Of a DNA stretch of 64,000 bases, positions 48,208 to 58,207 are shown piece by piece. The DNA comes from Nocardioides sp. Arc9.136. GTDB lineage: Bacteria > Actinomycetota > Actinomycetes > Propionibacteriales > Nocardioidaceae. The position numbers and the translations under genes are program-made. The notes under the pieces are model-generated. The model did no database searches, was not told the DNA's origin, and saw nothing but the letters and a program-made list of their open reading frames with translations. Positions within the stretch are counted from its first letter, which is position 1, and each line of letters starts with the position of its first letter. The stretch covers positions 2,854,001 to 2,918,000 of the forward strand of contig NZ_CP113431.1 of NCBI RefSeq assembly GCF_030506255.1. The letters are read 5' to 3'.

Positions 48208-49871
48208 CCGGCGGCCTCCGTGCTGGCGTCCTGGCCGGGCCCCGGGTGGTCCTTCAGCTCACGCTTGAGGACTTTGCCGGTGGCGTTGCGGGGCAGCTCG
48301 TCGATGAGCACGATCTCCTTCGGGACCTTGTAGCGCGCGAGGTTCGCCTTCACCCAGTCCTTGAGCGTGTCCTCGTCGGCCGCAGCGCCGTCGCGCAGCA
48401 CCACGAACGCCCGCAGCCGCTTGCCGTAGTCGGGGTCGTCCACCCCGATCGCCGCGACGTCGACCACGGCCTCGTGGCGGGCCAGGCAGTCCTCGACCTC
48501 CTTGGGGAAGACGTTCTCCCCGCCGGAGACGATCATCTCGTCGTCGCGCCCCTCCACGTAGAGGCGGCCGTCCTCCCCGAACCGGCCGACGTCGCCGGTG
48601 GCCATCAGCCCGTCGAGGACGTCCTTGCCGCCCCCGCCGGTGTAGCCCTCGAAGAGCAGGCTGTTGCCGACGAAGATCCGGCCCGAGGCGCCCGCGGGCG
48701 CCTCCTTGCCCTGCTCGTCGTAGATGCGGACGGTCGTGGCCCACGGCGGCCGGCCGGCGGAGTCGGGGGCCTCGCGCAGGTCCACCGGCGTCGCGATCGA
48801 GGCGTAGGCGACCTCGGTCGAGCCGTAGATGTTGTAGAGGTGGTCGCCGAAGTGGTCCATCCAGGTGACCGCCAGGTCACCGGGCAGCGCCGAGCCGGAG
48901 GACGCGACCACCTTGACGGTGTCGAGGGAGTACCGCTGCAGCACCTGCTCCTCCAGGCCGAGGATCCGCTGCAGGAACACCGGGATCACCACCAGCGAGT
49001 CGCAGCGCTCCTCCTCGACGGTGCGCAGGCAGTCCTCGGGGTCGAAGCGGCGGCGCAGCACGACCGTGGAGCCCAGCAGCATCGACAGCGCCATGTGCGC
49101 GAAGCCCCACGTGTGGAAGAGCGGCGCGGCGATGTGGGTGCGCCAGCCGTGCCGCAGCGGCATCCGCGACAGCAGTGAGATCGCGGCGTCGATGCCGGCC
49201 TCGCTGCGCGGGGCGCCCTTCGGCGTGCCGGTCGTGCCCGAGGTCAGGATGATCGTGCGGCCGTGCCGGTCGGGCGGGTCGAGGTCGCCGTCGTCCTCGG
49301 CAGCGATGAGCTGCTCGAGGGTGGCGACGCCCCCGGTGGCGTCTTCACCGTCGCCGTCGCCGTCGACCCAGGCCAGCACCCGCTCCTCGACGTCGACCGC
49401 GGCCAGCAGGTCGGTGAACTCCTCGTCGTGGACCACGACGGTCGGCTGCTCGCGCTCCAGCACGTCGACCAGCTGCGGCCCGGCGAAGGCGGTGTTGAGG
49501 TAGAGCACGTCGGCGCCGAGCTTGGCCACGGCGATGCTCGCGTCGATGAAACCGCGGTGGTTGCGGCACATCACCGCGACCCCGTCGCCCTCGCCGACGC
49601 CACGGGCACGCAGTGCGCGCGCCAGTGCGTTCGAGCGGCGGTGCAGCTCGCCGAAGGTCAGCTCGCCGAGCTCGTCGACGAGGCCCACCCGGTCGGGGTA
49701 GCGCACGGCCAGGCTGGCGAAGCCGCCCGCGGGGCCGGTCCCCCAGTCCTTGACCGTCCTGGCCAGGCGCGCCAGCACGGCCGGCGGGTAGGGCCGGATG
49801 ATGCCCGAGGACGCGAGCACCTTGGCACCGGTGCCCGCGGTCGCCGCGCGGCCGAGGAGGGTCTGCAGCAC
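48204..49871 (-). CDS. Acyl-CoA synthetase (FadD-like)
   Basis: 555 aa adenylate-forming enzyme. P-loop TSGTTGTPKG, A5 YGSTEVAYAS, A7 GLMATGDVGRF, A8 GRDDEMIVSGGENVFPKEVE and the A10 Lys in RNATGKVLKREL. It activates a fatty acid as acyl-AMP then acyl-CoA at the membrane face or in the cytoplasm. GTG start 9 bases downstream of the DUF3052 stop. Substrate length cannot be judged by eye. Lipid context: the fab cluster is 6 kb away. Confidence 0.9.
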   Translation of the reverse strand: MLQTLLGRAATAGTGAKVLASSGIIRPYPPAVLARLARTVKDWGTGPAGGFASLAVRYPDRVGLVDELGELTFGELHRRSNALARALRARGVGEGDGVAVMCRNHRGFIDASIAVAKLGADVLYLNTAFAGPQLVDVLEREQPTVVVHDEEFTDLLAAVDVEERVLAWVDGDGDGEDATGGVATLEQLIAAEDDGDLDPPDRHGRTIILTSGTTGTPKGAPRSEAGIDAAISLLSRMPLRHGWRTHIAAPLFHTWGFAHMALSMLLGSTVVLRRRFDPEDCLRTVEEERCDSLVVIPVFLQRILGLEEQVLQRYSLDTVKVVASSGSALPGDLAVTWMDHFGDHLYNIYGSTEVAYASIATPVDLREAPDSAGRPPWATTVRIYDEQGKEAPAGASGRIFVGNSLLFEGYTGGGGKDVLDGLMATGDVGRFGEDGRLYVEGRDDEMIVSGGENVFPKEVEDCLARHEAVVDVAAIGVDDPDYGKRLRAFVVLRDGAAADEDTLKDWVKANLARYKVPKEIVLIDELPRNATGKVLKRELKDHPGPGQDASTEAAG

Positions 49872-49880
49872 GGGGCGAAC

Positions 49881-50339
49881 CTACGCGGGGGTCTTGGGTG
49901 CCACCAGGCGGGTCGCCGCCCAGTCCTTGCTCACCGCGGCGGTCGTCGTCTGGGAGAGCCCGGCGATCGGTGCGGCTTCCGCGATGGTGGCGGCGTCGAC
50001 GGAGTTCGGGCGGCCGACCTTCGGGGTCAGCAGCCAGATGGCGCCGCCGCCGACGAGGTCGGTCAGCGCGTCGACGAGGCCGTCGACCAGGTCGCCGTCC
50101 TCCTGGCGCCACCACAGCAGGACCGCGTCCACGACGTTGCCGTAGTCACCGTCGACCATGTCGGCGTCGATGGTGTCCTCGATGGAGACGCGCAGGTCGT
50201 CGTCGGTGTCGTTGTCCCACCCGAGCTCTTGGACGACCATGCCCTTGGTGAACCCCAGTCGCTCCGCAGGTCCGGTGTCGGGTTGGTCGGCGCCTGCGGC
50301 GCCGGTCCGGGTGGTCCCCCCACCCTCGGTCGAGCTCAA
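49881..50339 (-). CDS. DUF3052 protein
   Basis: 152 aa. After a disordered 25-residue start come ERLGFTKGMVVQELGWDND, DADMVDGDYGNVVDAVLLWWR and GGAIWLLTPKVGRPNSVD, the usual DUF3052 pattern. The family is strongly tied to aceE in actinobacteria and is divergent from it here. Start is TTG at 50339, supported by GGAGG 8 bases upstream; the same frame has no nearby ATG or GTG. Molecular role not known. Confidence 0.85.
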   Translation of the reverse strand: MSSTEGGGTTRTGAAGADQPDTGPAERLGFTKGMVVQELGWDNDTDDDLRVSIEDTIDADMVDGDYGNVVDAVLLWWRQEDGDLVDGLVDALTDLVGGGAIWLLTPKVGRPNSVDAATIAEAAPIAGLSQTTTAAVSKDWAATRLVAPKTPA

Positions 50340-50618
50340 CGTGGTCCTCCAGACGCGATCGGTACGCCCGCGCTCCGCGGGCGATGGGGAGTAGTCCAGC
50401 GGAGACCGCGCCGAGGCGCAAGCCGTCCCGACCTGCGGGAACGTCGCGCGCCGCCCCGATCGCCGGCCCGATCGGCGCCCACCGGCCCCGTCGACGTCGG
50501 CGTCGGGGCCGGCCGAGGGCCGACCGGCGACCGACGAGCGGTCGCCCCCGCCCTCCGTGGCCGCCTGGCTACCGACGGGTAAATTCCGTCCCTCGCACCC
50601 GCGTGCAACGATGACGAG
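50340..50618. promoter_or_regulatory. Divergent promoter region DUF3052 / aceE
   Basis: 279 bases separating two divergent genes. Inverted repeat CCGATCG-CCGGCC-CGATCGG at 50,456-50,475 may be an operator. CAACGAT at about 50,606-50,612 ends 6 bases before the aceE GTG and could be a -10 of a leaderless aceE transcript. Confidence 0.5.
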
Positions 50619-53411
50619 GTGACCGGAGAACCACCCACCAGCTCAGGCACGCGCAAGGGCTCGACCCCCTCGGTGATCCACGAGGGCCTGCCGACCCAGC
50701 TGCCCGACATCGACCCGGACGAGACCAACGACTGGCTCGACTCCTTCGACTCCCTCGTGGACGAGCGCGGACGCGAGCGCGCGCGCTACGTCATGCTCCG
50801 CCTGCTCGAGCGGGCGCGCGAGATGCAGGTCGGCGTCCCCGCCCTGCGGAGCACCGACTACATCAACACCATCCCGCCCGAGCGGGAGCCGTGGTTCCCC
50901 GGTGACGAGGAGGCGGAGCGTCGGATCCGCGCGTTCATCCGCTGGAACGCCGCCGTCATGGTGTCCAGCGCGAACCGCAAGGGCCTCGAGGTCGGCGGCC
51001 ACATCGCGACGTACCAGTCCTCGGCCAGCCTCTACGAGGTCGGCTTCAACCACTTCTTCCGCGGCAAGGACCACCCCGGCGGCGGCGACCAGGTCTACAT
51101 CCAGGGCCACGCCTCCCCGGGTGTCTACTCCCGCGCGTTCCTCGAGGGTCGCCTGAACGAGGAGCAGCTCTACCGGTTCCGCCAGGAGGTCCAGCACGGG
51201 CCCGGCGCCGGGCTGCCGTCCTACCCCCACCCCCGGCTGATGTCGGACTTCTGGGAGTTCCCGACGGTCTCCATGGGCCTGACCGGCATCAACTCCATCT
51301 ACCAGGCGCGGTTCAACCGCTACCTGCAGAACCGCGGCATCAAGGACACCAGCCAGCAGCACGTCTGGGCGTTCCTCGGTGACGGCGAGATGGCCGAGCC
51401 CGAGTCGCTCGGCGCGATCCGGGTCGCGGCACGCGAGGAGCTCGACAACCTCACCTGGGTGATCAACTGCAACCTGCAGCAGCTCGACGGCCCGGTCACG
51501 GGCAACGGGAAGATCATCCAGGAGCTCGAGGCCAACTTCCGTGGCGCCGGCTGGAACGTCATCAAGGTCGTCTGGGGTCGCGAGTGGGACCCGCTGCTGG
51601 CCCGCGACGTGGACGGCGTGCTCGTCAACAAGATGAACACCACGCCGGACGGCGCGTTCCAGACCTACTCGGTCGAGGACGGCGCCTACGTGCGCGAGAG
51701 CTTCTTCGGTGGCGACCCGCGCCTGCGGGCGATGGTCGAGCACATGAGCGACCAGCAGATCCAGAAGCTGCCGCGCGGTGGCCACGACTACCGCAAGGTG
51801 TACGCCGCGTTCGACTCGGCCACCAAGCACGTCGGCCAGCCGACCGTGATCCTCGCCAAGACGATCAAGGGCTGGACGATCGACGCGCTGGAGGGCAAGA
51901 ACGCCACCCACCAGATGAAGAAGCTGACCCCGGCCGACCTCAAGCGGTTCCGGGACCGGCTCTACCTGCCCATCTCCGACCGCGACCTCGAGCGGGCCTA
52001 CGAGGAGACCGGCACCGCGCCGTTCTTCCACCCCGGCGCGGACTCCCCCGAGATCGAGTACATGCTCGAGCGTCGTCGCCAGCTCGGCGGCTCGCTGCCC
52101 AAGCGCGTCGTGCGGGCCAAGCCGCTCACGCTGCCGGGTGACAAGGCCTACGCCGAGCTCAAGCAGGGCTCGGGCAAGAACTCCGTCGCCACCACGATGG
52201 CGGTCGTCCGTCTGCTCAAGGACTGGATGAAGGACACCGAGATCGGCAAGCGCATCGTGCCGATCGCCCCGGACGAGTACCGCACGTTCGGCATGGACGC
52301 GATGTTCCCGAGCGCGAAGGTCTACAACCCCTCCGGCCAGCAGTACGAGTCGGTCGACCGGAACATGTTGCTCTCCTACAAGGAGTCGACCCAGGGCCAG
52401 ATGCTCCACGAGGGCATCTCCGAGGCCGGCGCGATGGCCTCGGCGACCGCCGCCGGCTCGGCGTACTCCACGCACGGCGAGCCGATGATCCCGTTCTACA
52501 TCTTCTACTCGATGTTCGGGTTCCAGCGGACCGGCGACTCGATCTGGGCCATGGCCGACCAGCTCTCCCGGGGCTTCCTGGTCGGCGCCACCGCCGGTCG
52601 CACCACGCTGACCGGCGAGGGCCTGCAGCACGCCGACGGGCACTCCCCGCTGCTCGCGGTGACCAACCCGGCGGTCGTGCACTACGACCCGGCCTACGCC
52701 TACGAGGTCGCGCACATCATGCGCTCCGGCCTCGAGCGGATGTACGGCACCGGCGGGCCCGAGGGCAACGGCGAGAACGTCATCTTCTACCTGACGGTCT
52801 ACAACGAGCCGGTGCCGCAGCCCAAGGAGCCCGAGGACGTCGACGTCGAGGGCATCCTGCGCGGCATGCACCAGGTCTCGCGCGCCGAGGGCGAGGGCCC
52901 GCGGGTCACGCTGATGGGCTCGGGCGTCGGCATGCCGTGGATCCAGGACGCGAAGCGGATGCTCGCCGAGGAGTGGGGCGTCCAGGCCGACACCTGGTCG
53001 GTCACCTCGTGGAACGAGCTGGCCCGCGACGCCGTCGCCGCCGAGGAGTGGAACCTGCTGCACCCCGGCGAGGAGGCGCGCAGCTCCTACGTCGAGGAGC
53101 GGCTGGTCGACGTCGAGGGGCCCGTCGTCGCGGTCTCGGACTTCATGCGGGCCGTGCCCCTGCAGATCGCCCGCTGGGTGCCCGGTGACTACCGGGTGCT
53201 GGGTGCCGACGGGTTCGGCTTCGCCGACACCCGCCCGGCCGCCCGACGGTACTTCCACATCGACGCCCAGTCCGTCGTCGTGCAGGCCCTCCAGGCCCTC
53301 GCCGACGCCGGGCAGGTCGACCGCTCCCAGGTCGAGAAGGCGTTCGCGACGTACCGGATCGACGACCCCACCGCCGTCGCCGGCGTGAAGCAGGAAGGCG
53401 GAGACGCCTGA
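50619..53411 (+). CDS. aceE: Pyruvate dehydrogenase E1 component
   Basis: 930 aa, the usual length for the homodimeric E1. Thiamine diphosphate site [10 protein letters not shown], followed by [20 protein letters not shown]; substrate loop HNAT-like region [19 protein letters not shown]; central and C-terminal transketolase domains intact ([14 protein letters not shown]). It decarboxylates pyruvate and acetylates the E2 lipoyl groups, feeding acetyl-CoA to the TCA cycle and fatty-acid synthesis encoded downstream. GTG start. A bidirectional hairpin follows. Confidence 0.97.
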   Translation: MTGEPPTSSGTRKGSTPSVIHEGLPTQLPDIDPDETNDWLDSFDSLVDERGRERARYVMLRLLERAREMQVGVPALRSTDYINTIPPEREPWFPGDEEAERRIRAFIRWNAAVMVSSANRKGLEVGGHIATYQSSASLYEVGFNHFFRGKDHPGGGDQVYIQGHASPGVYSRAFLEGRLNEEQLYRFRQEVQHGPGAGLPSYPHPRLMSDFWEFPTVSMGLTGINSIYQARFNRYLQNRGIKDTSQQHVWAFLGDGEMAEPESLGAIRVAAREELDNLTWVINCNLQQLDGPVTGNGKIIQELEANFRGAGWNVIKVVWGREWDPLLARDVDGVLVNKMNTTPDGAFQTYSVEDGAYVRESFFGGDPRLRAMVEHMSDQQIQKLPRGGHDYRKVYAAFDSATKHVGQPTVILAKTIKGWTIDALEGKNATHQMKKLTPADLKRFRDRLYLPISDRDLERAYEETGTAPFFHPGADSPEIEYMLERRRQLGGSLPKRVVRAKPLTLPGDKAYAELKQGSGKNSVATTMAVVRLLKDWMKDTEIGKRIVPIAPDEYRTFGMDAMFPSAKVYNPSGQQYESVDRNMLLSYKESTQGQMLHEGISEAGAMASATAAGSAYSTHGEPMIPFYIFYSMFGFQRTGDSIWAMADQLSRGFLVGATAGRTTLTGEGLQHADGHSPLLAVTNPAVVHYDPAYAYEVAHIMRSGLERMYGTGGPEGNGENVIFYLTVYNEPVPQPKEPEDVDVEGILRGMHQVSRAEGEGPRVTLMGSGVGMPWIQDAKRMLAEEWGVQADTWSVTSWNELARDAVAAEEWNLLHPGEEARSSYVEERLVDVEGPVVAVSDFMRAVPLQIARWVPGDYRVLGADGFGFADTRPAARRYFHIDAQSVVVQALQALADAGQVDRSQVEKAFATYRIDDPTAVAGVKQEGGDA

Positions 53412-53442
53412 GGGACGAGGGCGTCAGCCTCGACGCGTGACG

Positions 53443-53478
53443 GCAGGGCGGTGACCACTCCGGTGGTCACCGCCCTGC
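53443..53478. terminator. Bidirectional terminator between aceE and hydrolase gene
   Basis: 16-bp perfect stem (arms CAGGGCGGTGACCAC and GTGGTCACCGCCCTG plus one more pair) with a TCCG loop, between two convergent genes. Confidence 0.75.
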
Positions 53479-53485
53479 TGCGTCC

Positions 53486-54436
53486 TCAGGCGCTGGTGAT
53501 GTCGGTGACCGAGGCGACCGGCGCCGGCTCGCTGCGGCCGTTGACCAGCAGCGTCCGCACGCGCTCCCGGTCGTACGTCGAGGGCTGGGTGGTCCGGACG
53601 AAGTCGTGGAGCAGCTTGGCGAACCGCTCGGGGTGGTCCTTGTGCGGGAAGTGCCCGGCGTTCGGGATGATCTCCACCCGCGACCGCGGGGCGAGGTCAC
53701 CGGCCAGCCCGGCGTGGCGCACCGGGATGACGGTGTCGTCGCGGCCCCACACCACCGCCATCGGCATCTCCTCGGTGAGGTAGGCCCGGTCGGCCATCGT
53801 GACGACCTGGCCCTTCCAGTCCACGACGCCGCGCACGACGTGGCGGATCGCGTGGCGCGCGGCCGGGTCCTTGAAGGAGTCGTAGATCTCCGCCATCTCA
53901 CCGAGGTCCCGCGCGTGCCGCGAGGGCAGCGCGGTCATCAGCTGCATGCCCTTCTTGCCCGCGTGCCGGATGCCGGGGAGCGTCAGGACTCCCATGACCT
54001 GGTGGAACCCCGGGGTGGTGATCGCGCGGATCGCGGGGGTCACCTCCGGGCCCAGGCCGCCGGAGGCGACGAGGACCAGCCGGTCGGTGCGCTCGGGGAA
54101 CTGGTAGGCGAACTGCATCGCCACCCCGCCGCCGAAGCTGTGCCCGACGACGGTCACCCGCTCGACCTCGAGGACGGTCAGCAGGTCGCGCATGCCGTTG
54201 GCGAACCCGCCGAGGCTGTAGTCCGCCCGCGGCTTGTCCGACTGCCCGTGGCCGAGCAGGTCGGGGGCGATGACGGTGTAGCGCCGGGCGAGCAGGTCGA
54301 TCACCGGCGCCCAGGTGGTGTGGGAGCACCCCAGCCCGTGCAGGAGCAGCAGCGCGGGACCCGACCCGACCTTCACGTACGCCCGGCGGTGGCCGTGGAT
54401 CGTGACGTGCTGGACCTCGTGGGACTTTGTGGACAC
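53486..54436 (-). CDS. Alpha/beta hydrolase
   Basis: 316 aa. Oxyanion segment LLLLHGLGCSHTTW, nucleophile elbow VVGHSFGGGVA (Ser), acid DDTVIP and His in NAGHFPHKDHPERF. A cap domain occupies about 145-225. Cytoplasmic, no signal peptide. GTG at 54436 is chosen for the GGAGGAG site 8 bases upstream; longer frames lack one. Substrate unknown; lipase or epoxide hydrolase relatives are equally possible. Confidence 0.88.
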   Translation of the reverse strand: MSTKSHEVQHVTIHGHRRAYVKVGSGPALLLLHGLGCSHTTWAPVIDLLARRYTVIAPDLLGHGQSDKPRADYSLGGFANGMRDLLTVLEVERVTVVGHSFGGGVAMQFAYQFPERTDRLVLVASGGLGPEVTPAIRAITTPGFHQVMGVLTLPGIRHAGKKGMQLMTALPSRHARDLGEMAEIYDSFKDPAARHAIRHVVRGVVDWKGQVVTMADRAYLTEEMPMAVVWGRDDTVIPVRHAGLAGDLAPRSRVEIIPNAGHFPHKDHPERFAKLLHDFVRTTQPSTYDRERVRTLLVNGRSEPAPVASVTDITSA

Positions 54437-54615
54437 CTGGTACTCCTCCGGCGGGAGCTCGTGCTCGTGCCTGTCCGCCGACCCTAGGGTCCGGCGCCGG
54501 GAAACGCGGGATTTCCCTTGTTTTGTTGGGCATCCGGCACGACCTCGTCGTCGTGCCTCGCCCGGTCGACCGGTCCGCGGCCACCCGCGCAACGGTGCGG
54601 GACTAGCCTGCGGAC
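54437..54615. promoter_or_regulatory. Divergent promoter region, hydrolase / fasR-like
   Basis: Contains GGGAAA-N7-TTTCCC (54,499-54,517) and TTTTGTTGGGC just after it, which partly resembles the fabD operator. TAGCCT at 54,604-54,609 lies 6 bases before the GTG of the regulator, suggesting a leaderless transcript. Confidence 0.5.
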
Positions 54616-55806
54616 GTGTCGAGCATTCCAGCCGCAGTACCCCGCTCGCGTGCCGCCGATGCGCTGCAGCGGGCCACCGGTGCGCTCAGCACCGCCGCCA
54701 CCGCGCGGATGGACGCCGAGATGCCCTGGTTCCGCGACCTCAGCGCCCAGGACCGCTCCTGGGTCGGCCTGATCGTGCAGGCCGGCATCCGGGGCTTCGT
54801 CGACTGGTTCCGCGCCGACGACGGCACGCCCGCGCCCGGCGCCAACGAGCTGGCCGCGTCGGTGTTCGGCGCGGCGCCGAGGGCGCTGGCCGGCGTGATC
54901 AACCTCCAGCAGACGGTGGACCTGGTGCGGCTGTCGATCGAGGTCGTCGAGTCCGACATCGACCGCCTGCTCGGCGCTGAGGACGTGCCCCTGGTCCGCG
55001 CCGCCGTGCTCCGCTACGCCCGCGAGGTCGCCTTCGCGACCGCGGAGGTCTACGCCCGCGCGGCGGAGGTGCGCGGCGCCTGGGACGCCCGGCTCGAGGC
55101 CCTCGTCGTGGACGCCGTGCTCCGCGCCGAGGCCGACGAGGCGGTGCTGAGCCGGGCCAGCGCGCTGGGCTGGAGCGCCGCCGGCGACGTCGCGGTGGTC
55201 CTCGGGGCGGTCCCGGAGCGGACGGCGGCCGCCGATCTGCCCGAGGAGGTACGCCGCGCGGCGCGGACCGCGGGCCTGGAGGCGCTGTGCGCCGTGCAGG
55301 GCGACCGGCTCGTGGTGCTCCTGGGCGGCGTGGCCGACCCGCGGGTGGCCGCCGAGTCGGTCGTCGGCCTCTTCGGGGAGGGACCCGTCGTCGTGGGTCC
55401 CGCCGCCGACGACCTCGCCGGCGCGCACGTGTCCGCACGCGCCGCCGTCTCCGCGCACCGCGCGGCCGCGGGGTGGCCGGGTGCGCCGAGGCCGGTGCAG
55501 AGCATCGAGCTGCTGCCCGAGCGCGCACTGGCCGGCGACGGGCACGCCCGCCGGCACCTCGTCGAGCAGCTCTACCTCCCGCTGCTGCGCGCCCGCGGGA
55601 CGATGGTCGAGACGCTCGCGACGTACCTCGACGAGGGCTCTTCGATCGAGGGCACCGCGCGGGCCCTCTTCGTGCACCCCAACACCGTCCGCTACCGCCT
55701 GCGCCAGGTCACCGACACCACCGGCTTCTCCCCCAGCCGCCCCCGGGACGCGTTCGTCCTGCGGATCGCGCTCGTCCTGGGCCGCCAGTCCGGCCGTGTC
55801 GAGTAG
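54616..55806 (+). CDS. fasR: FasR-like PucR-family regulator of fatty-acid genes
   Basis: 396 aa, GTG start. N-terminal helical region about 1-170, central GGDEF-like PucR domain (VAVVLGAVPER, AARTAGLEALCAVQGDRLVVLLGG) and C-terminal PucR helix-turn-helix (LATYLDEGSSIEGTARALFVHPNTVRYRLRQV). In Streptomyces the FasR protein activates fabD-fabH-acpP-fabF and lies in front of them, the same order as here. The symbol is inferred from context and domain layout. Confidence 0.82.
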   Translation: MSSIPAAVPRSRAADALQRATGALSTAATARMDAEMPWFRDLSAQDRSWVGLIVQAGIRGFVDWFRADDGTPAPGANELAASVFGAAPRALAGVINLQQTVDLVRLSIEVVESDIDRLLGAEDVPLVRAAVLRYAREVAFATAEVYARAAEVRGAWDARLEALVVDAVLRAEADEAVLSRASALGWSAAGDVAVVLGAVPERTAAADLPEEVRRAARTAGLEALCAVQGDRLVVLLGGVADPRVAAESVVGLFGEGPVVVGPAADDLAGAHVSARAAVSAHRAAAGWPGAPRPVQSIELLPERALAGDGHARRHLVEQLYLPLLRARGTMVETLATYLDEGSSIEGTARALFVHPNTVRYRLRQVTDTTGFSPSRPRDAFVLRIALVLGRQSGRVE

Positions 55807-55851
55807 CCCTCTCCACCGGCCGCGGGACTAGCTGCGACGCCACGTCGGCTT

Positions 55852-55868
55852 TTGTGGGAACCCCACAA
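55852..55868 (+). promoter_or_regulatory. Candidate FasR operator upstream of fabD
   Basis: Palindrome TTGTGGG-AAC-CCCACAA with a further half-site TTCGTGGG at about 55,885-55,892, in the 130-base gap between the regulator and fabD. Activator binding is inferred from location; the sequence has not been compared with known FasR sites. Confidence 0.55.
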
Positions 55869-55936
55869 GAACCGGCCTGCGGATTTCGTGGGCGCCGGAG
55901 GCGAGCGCGGACCCCTCGGAGGGGCAGGGTGGACCC

Positions 55937-57121
55937 GTGCTCGTCATCGTCGCCCCGGGCCAGGGGGCCCAGACTCCCGGCTTCCTCCGGCCCTGGCTGG
56001 AGGACCCGGTCTTCGCCTCGCGCTTCGAGTGGCTCGCGACCGTCGCCGGGGTCGACCTGGTCGCCCACGGCACCGAGTCCGACGCGGAGACCATCCGCGA
56101 CACCCGGATCGCGCAGCCGCTGCTCGTCGCGACCGGCCTGGTCGCCGCGCTCGAGCTGTTCCCGCACCCTGCCGACGCCTTCGCCAAGATCGGCGCGGTC
56201 GCCGGCCACAGCGTCGGCGAGCTGACCGCCGCGGCGGGCGCCCGGGCGATCACCGCGGAGCAGGCGATGGTGCTGGTGCGCGAGCGCGGCAACGCCATGG
56301 CCGACGCCTCGGCCGTGACGCCCACCGGGATGACCGCCGTCCTCGGCGGCGACCGGGACGAGGTGCTGGCCGCCCTCGCGCGGCACGGCCTGACCGCCGC
56401 CAACGACAACGGCCCCGGTCAGGTCGTCGCGGCCGGCACCCTCGACCAGCTCGCCGCCCTCGCGGACGACGCGCCGGCCAAGGCCCGGCTGATGCCGCTG
56501 AGCGTCGCGGGCGCCTTCCACACCGAGCACATGCGCCCGGCCGTCGACCACGTCGCGCACCTGGCCCGCTCGGTCTCGACCCACGACCCGCGGACGCGGC
56601 TGATCTCCAACCGCGACGGGCAGGTCGTCCACGACGGCAACGAGGTGCTGCGCCGGATCGTCGGGCAGATCGCGAGCCCGGTGCGCTGGGACCTGTGCCT
56701 GGAGACGATGGCCGACCTCGGTGTCACCGGCATCCTCGAGATGCCGCCGGCGGGCACGCTGACCGGCATCGCCAAGCGCGCGCTCAAGGGCGTGGCGACG
56801 TTCGCGCTCAAGACCCCCGACCAGCTCGACGCGGCCCGGGCCTTCTGCGAGGAGCACGGCGAGTCCTCGGAGATGGAGACCTCCCCCACCTGGCGGATGG
56901 TCGTCTCCCCGGTCAAGGGCACCTTCCACATCGCCGGCGCCGCGGCCGCCTCCGCCGTCCTGCCCGCCGGAGCAGCGATCGGCGACGTCGCCAGCCTGCG
57001 GGACCGGATCCCGGTCACCGCCGCCCACGGCGGCCAGGTCGTGGAGTGGCTCGTCGAGGACGGCGACCTCGTCTCGCCCGGCCAGCCACTGCTGCGGCTG
57101 CACCCCGAGGGAGCGGCCTGA
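55937..57121 (+). CDS. fabD: Malonyl-CoA:ACP transacylase with biotinyl-like C-terminal domain
   Basis: 394 aa against about 310 for FabD alone. Catalytic GHSVGEL (Ser), RGNAMA, and His in AFHTEHM. It transfers malonyl from CoA to AcpP. From about 315 to the end is an extra domain (VVSPVKGTFHIAG, RIPVTAAHGGQVVEWLVEDGDLVSPGQPLLRL) with the hammerhead sequence of biotin/lipoyl carriers but no Lys at the expected hairpin. GTG start; overlaps fabH (TGATG). Confidence 0.93.
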   Translation: MLVIVAPGQGAQTPGFLRPWLEDPVFASRFEWLATVAGVDLVAHGTESDAETIRDTRIAQPLLVATGLVAALELFPHPADAFAKIGAVAGHSVGELTAAAGARAITAEQAMVLVRERGNAMADASAVTPTGMTAVLGGDRDEVLAALARHGLTAANDNGPGQVVAAGTLDQLAALADDAPAKARLMPLSVAGAFHTEHMRPAVDHVAHLARSVSTHDPRTRLISNRDGQVVHDGNEVLRRIVGQIASPVRWDLCLETMADLGVTGILEMPPAGTLTGIAKRALKGVATFALKTPDQLDAARAFCEEHGESSEMETSPTWRMVVSPVKGTFHIAGAAAASAVLPAGAAIGDVASLRDRIPVTAAHGGQVVEWLVEDGDLVSPGQPLLRLHPEGAA

Positions 57122-58125
57122 TGGGCGCGCGGATCCGGGCCACCACCGGCGCGGAGCACGCACGCATCCTCGGCATCGGCGCCTACCGCCCCCGCCGGGT
57201 CGTCCCCAACTCCGAGGTGGTCGAGGCGATCGACTCCAGCGACGAGTGGATCCAGCAGCGGTCGGGCATCAAGCAGCGCCGGTTCGCCTCCGACGACGAG
57301 ACCATCCAGATGATGTCGGTCGCCGCCGCGCGCCAGGCGCTCGAGCGCGCCGGCCTCGACGCCGGGCAGATCGACTGCGTCGTCGTCGCCACCGTCAGCC
57401 ACCTGATGCAGACCCCGGCCGTCGCGACCCTGGTCGCCCACGAGCTCGGCACCGACCAGGCCGCGGCGTTCGACGTGTCGGCCGCCTGCGCGGGCTTCTG
57501 CCACGGCGTCGCGATGGCTGCCGACTTCGTCCGGACCGGGAGCGCCCGGCACGTCCTGGTCGTCGGCGTCGAGCGGCTCTCCGACATCACCGACATGACC
57601 GACCGCGGCACGGCGTTCATCTTCGCCGACGGCGCCGGCGCCGCCGTGGTGGGCCCGAGCGACGAGCCGGGCATCGGCCCGGTCGTGTGGGGCTCCGACG
57701 GCGAGCAGTCCGACCTGATCCGGTCCCGCCACGACTGGCGTGACGTGCTGGCCGCCGCGGAGCCGGCGATGCCGCACCTGACCATGCAGGGCAGCGCGGT
57801 CTTCCGCTGGGCGTCGTTCGCGATGGCCAAGGTGGCCCAGGAGGCCCTGGACCGGGCCGGCATCACCGCCGACCAGCTCGACTGCTTCGTGCCGCACCAG
57901 GCGAACATGCGGATCACCGACGCCATGGCCCGGTCGATGAAGCTGCCCCCCACCGTCCGCATCGCCCGCGACATCGCCGAGCAGGGCAACACCTCGGCCG
58001 CCTCGATCCCGCTGGCCTTGGACCGGATGGTCGCCGAGGGCGACGCCCGGTCCGGCGACACCGCCCTGCTGGTCGCCTTCGGTGCCGGCCTGGCGTACGC
58101 CGCCCAGGTCGTCGTCGTCCCCTGA
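57121..58125 (+). CDS. fabH: Beta-ketoacyl-ACP synthase III
   Basis: 334 aa. Catalytic triad: Cys in DVSAACAGFCHG, His in PHQANMRI, Asn in QGNTSAAS. Begins fatty-acid synthesis by condensing an acyl-CoA primer with malonyl-ACP; primer preference in actinobacteria often includes branched acyl-CoA. Start ATG overlaps fabD by one base. Confidence 0.96.
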   Translation: MGARIRATTGAEHARILGIGAYRPRRVVPNSEVVEAIDSSDEWIQQRSGIKQRRFASDDETIQMMSVAAARQALERAGLDAGQIDCVVVATVSHLMQTPAVATLVAHELGTDQAAAFDVSAACAGFCHGVAMAADFVRTGSARHVLVVGVERLSDITDMTDRGTAFIFADGAGAAVVGPSDEPGIGPVVWGSDGEQSDLIRSRHDWRDVLAAAEPAMPHLTMQGSAVFRWASFAMAKVAQEALDRAGITADQLDCFVPHQANMRITDAMARSMKLPPTVRIARDIAEQGNTSAASIPLALDRMVAEGDARSGDTALLVAFGAGLAYAAQVVVVP

Positions 58126-58207
58126 GCCGCTCGACCGCGGCCCCACGAGCGCACCACCCCGCAGCACCCCCAGACCCAGCACCACCCCACCACCGAGAGG
58201 AACCAGC

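Noticed and set aside
50643-53258. Very long reverse frame opposite aceE
   Set aside because: A shadow of high-GC codon bias; the forward gene is unmistakable. The same reasoning removes the long antisense frames opposite the tape measure, accD and other genes.
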